Below are positions 57,062 to 64,000 of a DNA stretch of 64,000 bases, one piece after another. The notes under the pieces were generated by a model that made no database searches, had not been told where the DNA came from, and saw only the letters and a list, made by a program, of their open reading frames with translations. Source of the DNA: Betaproteobacteria bacterium (GTDB taxonomy: Bacteria > Pseudomonadota > Gammaproteobacteria > Burkholderiales > SG8-39); the NCBI GenBank assembly GCA_009693235.1, contig SHXR01000008.1, forward strand, positions 1 to 64,000. Reading direction: 5' to 3'. Made by a program: the position numbers and the translations under genes. Positions within the stretch are counted from its first letter, which is position 1, and each line of letters opens with the position of its first letter.

Positions 57062-58684
57062 ATGACCAATTCGAAATCGGTCATCACGATGCCACCCACC
57101 GGGTGGGCATTGGCATTGCTCGTCATCGCCTTTCTCGTGCCTGGCTTGGTCGGCCATGATCCGTGGAAACCCGATGATGCAATCGGCATCGGCCTGGTTC
57201 ATGCCATGCTGGAGAGTGGTAATGGGCTTACCATGCATCTCGCGGGCGAGCCGTACTTCGAAGACGGGCCGCTCTTCTACTGGCTGTCCGCGACGCTGGC
57301 CAAGGCCGTCTCGGCGTTTATACCCGTTCACAACGGCGCGCGCCTTGCCACGCTTTTGTCATTCGCCGTTGCTTTCTATTTCACCCGCTTGGCGGCCCGT
57401 GAGCTGTATGGCAAACGCGCCGGCGATCTGTCCCTGCTCGCCCTGCTTGGCTGTCTCGGTCTGTTCGTCCATGCCCATGCCGCGATCGCCGAAGCAGCCA
57501 TGCTCGGTGCTCTCGCCGTTTCGTACTACGGTATCGCCATCGCCTGGAAAAAGCCGGTCAAGGCGGGTGTGTGCTTCGGTCTTGGCACCGGCTGCGCTTT
57601 CCTTGCCAAGGGCTTGATCGCGTTTGTCCCACCAGTCCTCGCTGCCCTTATCTTACTGCCGGTCGCCATGGGAAAGGGGGTCCGCTCCTACGTTCATGCG
57701 GTCGCGCTGGGGCTGCTGATCCTCATTCCGGTGGCCTTCTCATGGCCGGCGGCGATCGCCATCGCGGATCCGGAATATTTTGCCGGCTGGATCGCGTGGC
57801 ATTGGAATCAAATCGCCGGAATTCCACGGATATCGGTATCGGTCGAATACCTGAAGATTCTCGCTTGGGTGGCCTGGCCTGCTTGGCCACTTGCGTTATG
57901 GGCGGCATGGGAATTTCGTGGCAATCTGACCAACCCACGCTTCGCCACGCCGCTCGTGGCAGCACTGGTGTCAGCCGCAATGCTGGTCACCAATCAATCA
58001 TCCCGCGACCTTGATGCGCTTGCCTTGTTCGTGCCGCTGGCAATTCCGGCCGGTTCCGTCGCGGCCAACTTGCGACGCGGCGCGGCGAGCGCGCTCACTT
58101 GGTTTTCGCTCATGACCTTCAGTCTGCTCGCCATTGCGATCTGGCTATTTTGGTTCGCCGGACAGACTGGCTTCCCGGCACGCATGGCGGCTAGTGTTAC
58201 GCGACTAGAACCTGGCTATGTCGCCACGTTCAACTGGATCGCGGTCCTCTGCGCAACGATCTATTCCGTCGCCTGGATCTGGCTGATCCGCCGTGCGGAG
58301 TTCACGATCTTGCGTGCGCTGCCCATCTGGGCAGCGGGCGCAACCTTGATCTGGAGCCTTACGATGACGCTGTGGATCGATTGGATCGACTACGGCAAGT
58401 CGTATCGCCCGATTGCCGAGGCGATTGCTGCCCATGTGCGCCTGGAGAAAGGTTGTATTCGCAGCCGCGGACTTGGCGAAGCCCAGCGCGCGGCGTTTCA
58501 CTACCATGGTGACATCGTAACGCGACGCGCGGAAATAGACCGCGGCGCAACCTGCCCCTATCTACTCGTGCGAACTTCCTCCATCGATACAGAGGAATAC
58601 CCTGATATCGAATGGCTGCGCGTCTTTGACGGTGCGCGCCCCCGCGACAAAGAGCGTTATTGGCTGTTCAGACGCCTGAATTGA
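57062..58684 (+). CDS. ArnT/GT39-like membrane glycosyltransferase
   Basis: A polytopic protein of 540 aa with roughly ten to twelve hydrophobic helices. The first periplasmic loop reads LVGHDPWKPDDAIGIG, where an acidic DD corresponds to the catalytic region of GT-C enzymes. EPYFEDGPLFYWLS follows, as in ArnT-type transferases. Such enzymes move a sugar or aminoarabinose from undecaprenyl phosphate to lipid A or protein. The acceptor is unknown, and no arn operon is adjacent. Confidence 0.85.
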   Translation: MTNSKSVITMPPTGWALALLVIAFLVPGLVGHDPWKPDDAIGIGLVHAMLESGNGLTMHLAGEPYFEDGPLFYWLSATLAKAVSAFIPVHNGARLATLLSFAVAFYFTRLAARELYGKRAGDLSLLALLGCLGLFVHAHAAIAEAAMLGALAVSYYGIAIAWKKPVKAGVCFGLGTGCAFLAKGLIAFVPPVLAALILLPVAMGKGVRSYVHAVALGLLILIPVAFSWPAAIAIADPEYFAGWIAWHWNQIAGIPRISVSVEYLKILAWVAWPAWPLALWAAWEFRGNLTNPRFATPLVAALVSAAMLVTNQSSRDLDALALFVPLAIPAGSVAANLRRGAASALTWFSLMTFSLLAIAIWLFWFAGQTGFPARMAASVTRLEPGYVATFNWIAVLCATIYSVAWIWLIRRAEFTILRALPIWAAGATLIWSLTMTLWIDWIDYGKSYRPIAEAIAAHVRLEKGCIRSRGLGEAQRAAFHYHGDIVTRRAEIDRGATCPYLLVRTSSIDTEEYPDIEWLRVFDGARPRDKERYWLFRRLN

Positions 58685-58773
58685 CATGCCGTGATAGCCT
58701 GACCAATCCTCGGTCTGGCCACCCTTCCAAGGCATCAATCCCAATTCGCCCACCTGCAAGTGCTGGAGTCTCG

Positions 58774-60162
58774 ATGAACAAACCTCGTGAGCTGGATACT
58801 TCACTCCTCGATGCGTTGCGCGCCCTCCTTGGCGACCGGGTCACCACCTCACGAGCGATTCGCGAGCATCACGGCAAAGACGAGTCCTACTATCCCTATG
58901 CACTTCCCGATGCGGTCACCTATCCGCATACGACCGAAGAGGTGCGCGATGCGATCAATATCTGCCGGCGTTACCGCACGCCGATGATTCCGTTTGGCGT
59001 CGGCACGTCACTGGAAGGTCATGTGCTGGCGACCAGCGGCGGCGTAACGGTCGACATGAGCCAGATGAACAAGATCCTCAAGATCAACGCCCTGGACTTG
59101 GACGCGGTGGTACAGGCGGGCGTCACCAGAAAACAGTTGAACGAAGAAATTCGCCATATGGGTCTCATGTTTCCCATCGATCCGGGCGCTGACGCGACCT
59201 TGGGCGGCATGGCCTCGACCCGCGCTTCCGGCACCAATGCCGTTCGCTACGGCACGATGCGGGAGAACGTGCTGTCGTTGACGGTCGTCCTGGTCGATGG
59301 ACGCATCATCAAGACCTCACGGCGTTCCAGGAAATCGGCGGCGGGCTACGACCTGACTCGATTATTTGTCGGCGCCGAGGGAACGCTTGGCATCATCACC
59401 GAAGTGACCGTTCGCTTGTATGCCGTGCCAGAGGCGATGTCTGCCGCAGTATGCTCGTTCAAGGATATCGGTGGGGCCGTCAACACCGTCATCCAGACCT
59501 TGCAGGCGGGCATTCCGATCGCACGCAGCGAAGCGCTCTGCGCGCTGACGATGAAAGCGCTCAACGCCTACAACAAGACCACGCATCAGGAGCAACCCAC
59601 CCTGTTCCTGGAATTTCACGGCACGCAGGCGAGCGTTGCCGAGCAGGCGGAGCTCGTCCAGGAAATCGCACGCGAGCATGGCGGCGAAGGTTTTCAGTGG
59701 GCGACCAAGGCCGAAGATCGCAACCGACTCTGGTCGGCGCGCCACATGGCGTACTTCGCCGCTTTGCAATTGAAGCCAGGAACGCGCGCCGTCTCGACCG
59801 ACGTATGCGTCCCGATTTCCCGACTCACCGAATGCATTCTCGCCACCGCAGAAGATATCGAGCGCGCGTCGATGCCCATCCCGCTATTTGGGCATGTGGG
59901 CGATGGTAATTTTCATCTGGTGATTCTCATCCGTCCGGAGAGCGCGGAAGATCTGGCCGAAGCCAAAGCCTTCAATGAGCGGCTGGTAAAGCGTGCGCTT
60001 GACATGGAAGGCACTTGCACCGGCGAACATGGCGTCGGCTGGGGCAAGAAAAATTGGCTTATCGCCGAACACGGCGAAGCGATCGAATTGATGAAAACCA
60101 TCAAACGCACCTTCGATCCGGACAACCTCATGAATCCGGGCAAGCTGGTGCCGCTCGATTAA
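58774..60162 (+). CDS. FAD-linked D-2-hydroxyacid dehydrogenase (D-lactate type)
   Basis: Flavoprotein of the VAO/GlcD family, 462 aa. The FAD-binding PCMH domain (residues about 40-220) shows PFGVGTSLEGH, DPGADATLGGMASTRASGTNAVRYG and GAEGTLGIITEVTVRL. The cap and C-terminal GHVGDGNFH and TGEHGVGWGKK match D-lactate dehydrogenase (cytochrome) and glycolate oxidase GlcD. No glcE or glcF neighbours are present, so a single-subunit D-lactate dehydrogenase is more likely. The start at 58774 has GGAG upstream; the longer reading to 58660 is out of family. Confidence 0.92.
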   Translation: MNKPRELDTSLLDALRALLGDRVTTSRAIREHHGKDESYYPYALPDAVTYPHTTEEVRDAINICRRYRTPMIPFGVGTSLEGHVLATSGGVTVDMSQMNKILKINALDLDAVVQAGVTRKQLNEEIRHMGLMFPIDPGADATLGGMASTRASGTNAVRYGTMRENVLSLTVVLVDGRIIKTSRRSRKSAAGYDLTRLFVGAEGTLGIITEVTVRLYAVPEAMSAAVCSFKDIGGAVNTVIQTLQAGIPIARSEALCALTMKALNAYNKTTHQEQPTLFLEFHGTQASVAEQAELVQEIAREHGGEGFQWATKAEDRNRLWSARHMAYFAALQLKPGTRAVSTDVCVPISRLTECILATAEDIERASMPIPLFGHVGDGNFHLVILIRPESAEDLAEAKAFNERLVKRALDMEGTCTGEHGVGWGKKNWLIAEHGEAIELMKTIKRTFDPDNLMNPGKLVPLD

Positions 60163-60172
60163 AACCGCGTAA

Positions 60173-60718
60173 TCAGATCCGAATAAAATGTTCGCGGTAG
60201 TACTTGAGCTCGTCGATCGATTCGTAAATGTCGGCGAGCGCCTCGTGTGCGCCTTTCTTGCTAAGGCCCTTCATGATTTCAGGCTTCCAGCGCCGCGCAA
60301 GTTCCTTTAGCGTGCTCACATCCAGATTGCGGTAGTGAAAATACGCTTCCAGCCTTGGCATATAACGCGCCAGAAAGCGCCGGTCCTGGCAGATGGAATT
60401 GCCGCACATCGGCGATGTCTTCGCTGGGATGTGCTTGGCCATGAAGGCGAGCATCTCGTTCTCCACGGTGGCTTCATTCAATGTGGATGCTAGTACGCGC
60501 GCGGTGAGCCCGGTGCGCTGGTGGGTTGATTTGTTCCAATCGTCCATGCCATCCAGCACCGACTTTGCTTGATGAACCACCAAGACCGGCGCTTCGGCGA
60601 CGATCTCCAGACGCGCATCGGTCACGACGATCGCCACTTCAATGATGCGATCGCTATCGGGACTGAGCCCGGTCATTTCCATGTCGATCCAAGCGAGATG
60701 ATTCTGGTCTTGTGCCAT
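60173..60718 (-). CDS. orn: oligoribonuclease
   Basis: Essential DEDDh 3'-5' exonuclease that degrades RNA 2-5 nt long and pGpG. 181 aa. [18 protein letters not shown] holds the first acidic pair, [16 protein letters not shown] the third, and [18 protein letters not shown] the His and last Asp. The start at 60718 gives [18 protein letters not shown]. It is convergent with the dehydrogenase gene and divergent from the Ste24-like protease. Confidence 0.97.
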   Translation of the reverse strand: MAQDQNHLAWIDMEMTGLSPDSDRIIEVAIVVTDARLEIVAEAPVLVVHQAKSVLDGMDDWNKSTHQRTGLTARVLASTLNEATVENEMLAFMAKHIPAKTSPMCGNSICQDRRFLARYMPRLEAYFHYRNLDVSTLKELARRWKPEIMKGLSKKGAHEALADIYESIDELKYYREHFIRI

Positions 60719-60860
60719 GCCGGCTTTCTCGATCCAATTAAATTGCCAACGACCGCTTGGTGTTAAAGCCCAATCGATATTAAGACCAGACGGCAGCAAG
60801 CATGTGTAGAATTTCAATTTTCGCATAGCGTCGCTCGTTGGAGCAGCGCCCTAGGCATCC

Positions 60861-62108
60861 ATGCACTGGCTTACCGTCTTATTTCTCGTTGCGCTCGCGG
60901 TCACCACGTTGGTACGCCTGTGGCTGTCGAGACGACAGATCCAGCATGTGCTGCATCATCGCCAAACCGTCCCCACCGATTTCGCCATCACCATTACGCT
61001 CGATCAGCATCAGAAAGCCGCCGACTACACGATCGCGCGCACCCGTCTTGCCATGCTGGATACCTTGGTCGGTGTGGCGATGGTCTGTGCCTTCACCGTC
61101 GCGGGAGGTCTCCAATGGCTCATCGACGGCTGGTCAGGCCGCTTCGACGCCGAGGGCTTTGCCCACGGCCTTGCGCTGATCGGATCGGTGGCAGTGATAA
61201 CGGGGCTTACGGATCTTCCCTTTAGTCTTTATCGCACCTTTGGCATCGAGGCACGCTTCGGTTTCAATCGTATGACGATCGGACTCTATATTGCTGACGC
61301 GATGAAGCAGCTCGCATTGGCAGCCCTGCTTGGCATACCGCTGCTCCTTGTCGTACTCTGGGTCATGGCGAAGATGGGCGAGGCATGGTGGTTGTGGACA
61401 TGGTTGATCTGGATGGGATTCAACCTTCTCATGCTCGCGCTGTATCCGACTGTTATCGCTCCCCTCTTCAACAAATTTTCTCCACTCGATGATCAGTCAC
61501 TCCGTGAGCGCATCGACAATTTGCTCCGGCGCTGCGGCTTTCGCTCGCAAGGCGTATTTGTCATGGACGGCTCACGCCGATCCAGCCACGGCAATGCCTA
61601 TTTCACCGGATTCGGTGCCGCCAAGCGCATCGTTTTCTTCGATACATTGATCAGGCGCCTCGGCCCCACCGAGATCGAAGCGGTGCTTGCGCACGAGCTC
61701 GGTCATTTCAAGCTCCGGCATATCGTGAAACGCATCGTCTGGCTGTTTGGCGCAAGCCTCTTGTTTCTCGCGCTGCTCGGGTTCTTGATCAAACAACCGT
61801 GGTTCTTCAATGGACTCGGCGTCGCCACGCCCACTACCGCCGTCGCACTCATCCTCTTTTCCATAGTACTGCCCGTCTTCACGTTTCTTTTCTCACCGCT
61901 TGGCAGTCTTTACTCGCGGCGCCATGAGTACGAAGCCGACGCTTATGCGGCATCACAATCGAGCGCAGATGACCTGGTGCGCGCCTTGGTGAAGCTGTAT
62001 CAAGACAATGCCGCAACGTTGACGCCTGATCCGATTCATTCGGCCTTCTATGATTCGCATCCGCCGGCCGCCCTGCGAATAGCACGATTGCAAGCGCTGC
62101 CACGATGA
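60861..62108 (+). CDS. Ste24-like M48 membrane protease
   Basis: Integral-membrane zinc metalloprotease, 415 aa, related to CAAX prenyl protease 1. Several hydrophobic helices precede the active site AHELGHFKLRHIVKR near residue 280. SSHGNAYFTGFGAAKRIVFFDTLI and the third-ligand region SRRHEYEADAYAA complete it. It probably takes part in membrane protein quality control. Its stop overlaps the ATG of phhB by 4 bases. The orn-Ste24-phhB-rsgA order is typical of Burkholderiales. Confidence 0.93.
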   Translation: MHWLTVLFLVALAVTTLVRLWLSRRQIQHVLHHRQTVPTDFAITITLDQHQKAADYTIARTRLAMLDTLVGVAMVCAFTVAGGLQWLIDGWSGRFDAEGFAHGLALIGSVAVITGLTDLPFSLYRTFGIEARFGFNRMTIGLYIADAMKQLALAALLGIPLLLVVLWVMAKMGEAWWLWTWLIWMGFNLLMLALYPTVIAPLFNKFSPLDDQSLRERIDNLLRRCGFRSQGVFVMDGSRRSSHGNAYFTGFGAAKRIVFFDTLIRRLGPTEIEAVLAHELGHFKLRHIVKRIVWLFGASLLFLALLGFLIKQPWFFNGLGVATPTTAVALILFSIVLPVFTFLFSPLGSLYSRRHEYEADAYAASQSSADDLVRALVKLYQDNAATLTPDPIHSAFYDSHPPAALRIARLQALPR

Positions 62109-62425
62109 GCGCCCTCTGCGAGCGCCACTGCCAAGCCAAGGCGAGTCGGCTGTCGGGTGAGACAGCGCGCCGGCTGCTTGGCGAGATACCAGGATGGGCG
62201 ATCGAAGGTGAGACCCTCGCGCGATCGTACGCATTCAGAAATTTCCATGAAACGATGGCGTTCGTGAATCTCGTTGCGTATATCGCACACCGCGAAGACC
62301 ATCATCCCGATCTTGCGGTGAGTTACAACCTCTGTCGGGTCGTCTACCAAACGCATTCCGTCAACGGGCTGTCGGAGAACGATTTCATCTGCGCGGCGCG
62401 CATTGATGCAGCGGACGCCGCTTGA
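62105..62425 (+). CDS. phhB: 4a-hydroxytetrahydrobiopterin dehydratase
   Basis: Pterin-4a-carbinolamine dehydratase, 106 aa, regenerating the cofactor of aromatic amino acid hydroxylases. It has the signature REDHHPDLAVSYNLCRV with the H-H-P catalytic trio and the YAFRNFHETMAFVN helix. No phenylalanine hydroxylase gene is adjacent. It overlaps both neighbours slightly (ATGA with the protease, 20 bases with rsgA). Confidence 0.93.
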   Translation: MSALCERHCQAKASRLSGETARRLLGEIPGWAIEGETLARSYAFRNFHETMAFVNLVAYIAHREDHHPDLAVSYNLCRVVYQTHSVNGLSENDFICAARIDAADAA

Positions 62426-63329
62426 GACCGTCAAGCAATCGGTCGGCCCCTTGATGCAAGCTGCATCGTCCGGGTTGGTGGTTGCGGCGCATGGCAGGCG
62501 ATTCCTGGTACGCGCCGGCGATGCCACCTTCTACGATTGCGTGGTGCGGGGTAAGCGCGCCGATCTTGCCTGCGGCGATCAGGTGTCCTTCCGTCCAACC
62601 GGTGATAACGGCGGCGTCATCGAAGCCACATTGCCACGCCAAACGCTGCTCCTTCGGGCAGCGGTCCATCGGCAAAAACTCATTGCGGCGAATCTGACGC
62701 AGCTTGCCATCCTGGTGGCACCGGAACCCAGTTTTTCCGACGAGCTCGTGGCGCGCGCGCTGGTCGCCGCCGAAGACCAAGGCATTGCATGCCTTATCGT
62801 TCTCAACAAGATTGATCTGCCAACGGCGGATTTCGCCCGCCAACAGCTCGCGCCATTCAAGGCGGCAGGCTATCCGATCATCGAAATATCCGCCAAGACC
62901 GATGTTTCCGCCTTGCACACGCTCCTTCTTGGCAATCTCACCGCATTTCTCGGTCAATCGGGGATGGGCAAATCCACCGTCGTCAATGCGCTAGTGCCCG
63001 ATGCTGCCGCGGCGACCAGGGAGATATCCCACTTCCTGGATAGCGGCCGGCATACGACCACCGCCAGTCGACTCTATCGGTTAGATGAGCGCGCGAGCAT
63101 AATCGATTGCCCCGGCATTCAAGAATTTGGGCTGGCTCATCTCGACCCATTGCGCATAGCCCGCGGATTTCCCGAGATTCGAACCCTTGCAACACGCTGC
63201 CGTTTCAACGACTGCGGCCATGTCACGGAACCGGAGTGCGCCATCAAACTGGCAGTCGCCAATGGGCGCATCCATGCCCGACGCTACGCGCTACTGCTAC
63301 GCCTCCTTACCGGTTCGCATACTGCGTAA
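62406..63329 (+). CDS. rsgA: ribosome small-subunit GTPase RsgA
   Basis: Circularly permuted GTPase that checks late 30S assembly. 307 aa. An N-terminal OB fold is followed by LNKIDLP (G4), LGQSGMGKSTVVNALVPD (G1) and IDCPGIQEFGL (G3). The C-terminal zinc site is CRFNDCGHVTEPEC. The start at 62406 is chosen; TTG one codon earlier is possible. It overlaps the 3' end of phhB. Confidence 0.96.
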   Translation: MQRTPLETVKQSVGPLMQAASSGLVVAAHGRRFLVRAGDATFYDCVVRGKRADLACGDQVSFRPTGDNGGVIEATLPRQTLLLRAAVHRQKLIAANLTQLAILVAPEPSFSDELVARALVAAEDQGIACLIVLNKIDLPTADFARQQLAPFKAAGYPIIEISAKTDVSALHTLLLGNLTAFLGQSGMGKSTVVNALVPDAAAATREISHFLDSGRHTTTASRLYRLDERASIIDCPGIQEFGLAHLDPLRIARGFPEIRTLATRCRFNDCGHVTEPECAIKLAVANGRIHARRYALLLRLLTGSHTA

Positions 63330-63351
63330 CGCGAGCCGATTCGCGCTGGGT

Positions 63352-64000
63352 CTACGAGAGCGCTCTGACAATTGTGACGATGAGGATGGCCGCCAGCCAT
63401 AACATGAGTGCGCGCCACAGCAATCCAACCGTTGAATCGAGTGCCGGGGCGTCGGGGTCATCGCCGGTACCAAGCTCAGGTCGATCGATGATACTGCCCT
63501 CTTCGGTCGGCAATGGATTGCCAAGCCGAACACCAATGGCCCCGGCGCCGCTGGCCAGCACTACACCCAACAAGCGATCCTTCCAACGCGCCGCTTGGGC
63601 GCGCCAACAATAAATGGCATCTTCGAAATTGCCGACAATCGCAAAGGCAATCGCCGCCATGCGCGCCGGAATCCAATCGATCAGGTAAAACGCTTCGCGT
63701 GCAAACCAACCAAAGCGGCCGAATTCCTGCTCCTCCACATCGCCCCACCGACTGTGCAGGAATGCGGCGATGCGATAGAGGATCGCACCGGTCGGCCCCG
63801 GCAGCACGACATACCAGAATATGACGCCGAACAGATAGCGATGCGACCCCGCCAACGCCTGCTCGATCGTCAACCGAATGACGTTCTCGCGGCTCAGTGC
63901 CGCCGATGAGCGTCCCCGCCACTGGGCGAGCACGTCACGCGCGCGGTCGAGTTCCCCTTCCTTGATGTTGGTTTGAATAGCGGTGAAGTAATGGCTCGCC
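63352..64000 (-). CDS. CobD/CbiB-like membrane protein (partial, 5' end off window)
   Basis: About 215 codons are visible and the frame is open through the window edge, so the N-terminus is missing. Sequence HYFTAIQTNIKEGELDRARD continues into RENVIRLTIEQALAGSHRYL, LPGPTGAILYRIAAFL and FEDAIYCWRAQA, with hydrophobic helices including the C-terminal ALMLWLAAILIVTIVRAL. This matches the CobD/CbiB family protein that betaproteobacteria carry beside rsgA. True CbiB makes adenosylcobinamide from cobyric acid. Whether this shorter-tailed relative does so is uncertain, since no cobalamin genes are adjacent. Convergent with rsgA. Confidence 0.8.
   Translation of the reverse strand, partial: ASHYFTAIQTNIKEGELDRARDVLAQWRGRSSAALSRENVIRLTIEQALAGSHRYLFGVIFWYVVLPGPTGAILYRIAAFLHSRWGDVEEQEFGRFGWFAREAFYLIDWIPARMAAIAFAIVGNFEDAIYCWRAQAARWKDRLLGVVLASGAGAIGVRLGNPLPTEEGSIIDRPELGTGDDPDAPALDSTVGLLWRALMLWLAAILIVTIVRALS

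Overview
The window reads as chromosomal DNA of a betaproteobacterium (Burkholderiales or a close relative; the order is uncertain). The evidence is gene order. It carries, intact, the blocks thrS-infC-rpmI-rplT-pheS-pheT-ihfA-merR-tRNA-Pro, hrcA-hemH-grpE-dnaK-dnaJ, leuC-leuD-leuB-asd-fimV-truA-trpF-trpB-methylase-trpA-accD-folC-SPOR-cvpA-purF-metZ, trxA-rho-rpmE and orn-M48-phhB-rsgA-cbiB-like, together with a Bug-type tripartite tricarboxylate receptor. The base composition is GC-rich except in the first 3.4 kb.

Layout. 1-4630 is an accessory segment abutting the 3' end of a tRNA-Pro gene. It holds a SnoaL/flavin monooxygenase fusion, a Bug solute-binding protein, an IS630-type transposase remnant and the stump of a UvrD-like helicase. 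4631-12483 is the translation operon on the minus strand, bounded by tRNA-Pro(GGG) and tRNA-Val(GAC); infC appears to start with ATC. 12575-15126 is recN and nadK. 15323-21513 is the heat-shock block on the plus strand, with two good sigma-32-type promoters, one before grpE and one before dnaK. 21510-25594 is cysS, a TPR lipoprotein-like gene, two cyclophilins and lpxH. 25613-43769 is a long minus-strand run for methionine, purine, folate, fatty acid, tryptophan, lysine/threonine and leucine synthesis, plus the pilus-hub protein FimV. 43972-53860 is a more plastic stretch: an M48 lipoprotein protease, an MFS carrier, an intact aroC, an amidohydrolase and two large broken genes. 53924-64000 returns to housekeeping genes (CBS protein, trxA, rho, rpmE, a GT39-like glycosyltransferase, an FAD lactate/glycolate dehydrogenase, orn, a Ste24-like protease, phhB, rsgA) and ends inside a CobD/CbiB-like gene.

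Most unusual points. (1) A structured repeat of about 120 nt occurs twice, at 18155-18271 and 49103-49222. The copies agree at about four positions in five, and a 9-bp hairpin is kept by compensatory changes. The first copy forms the 5' leader of the predicted sigma-32 transcript of dnaK. (2) Two large fusion genes on either side of aroC (MFS/spermidine-synthase-like and LplT/acyltransferase-like) each carry an in-frame TAG replacing a sense codon plus single-base indels in homopolymers. They are either decaying together, or the assembly is locally poor, or amber is partly read through. (3) An IS630 remnant is joined to a truncated helicase beside a tRNA gene. No CRISPR array, rRNA or complete mobile element was seen.
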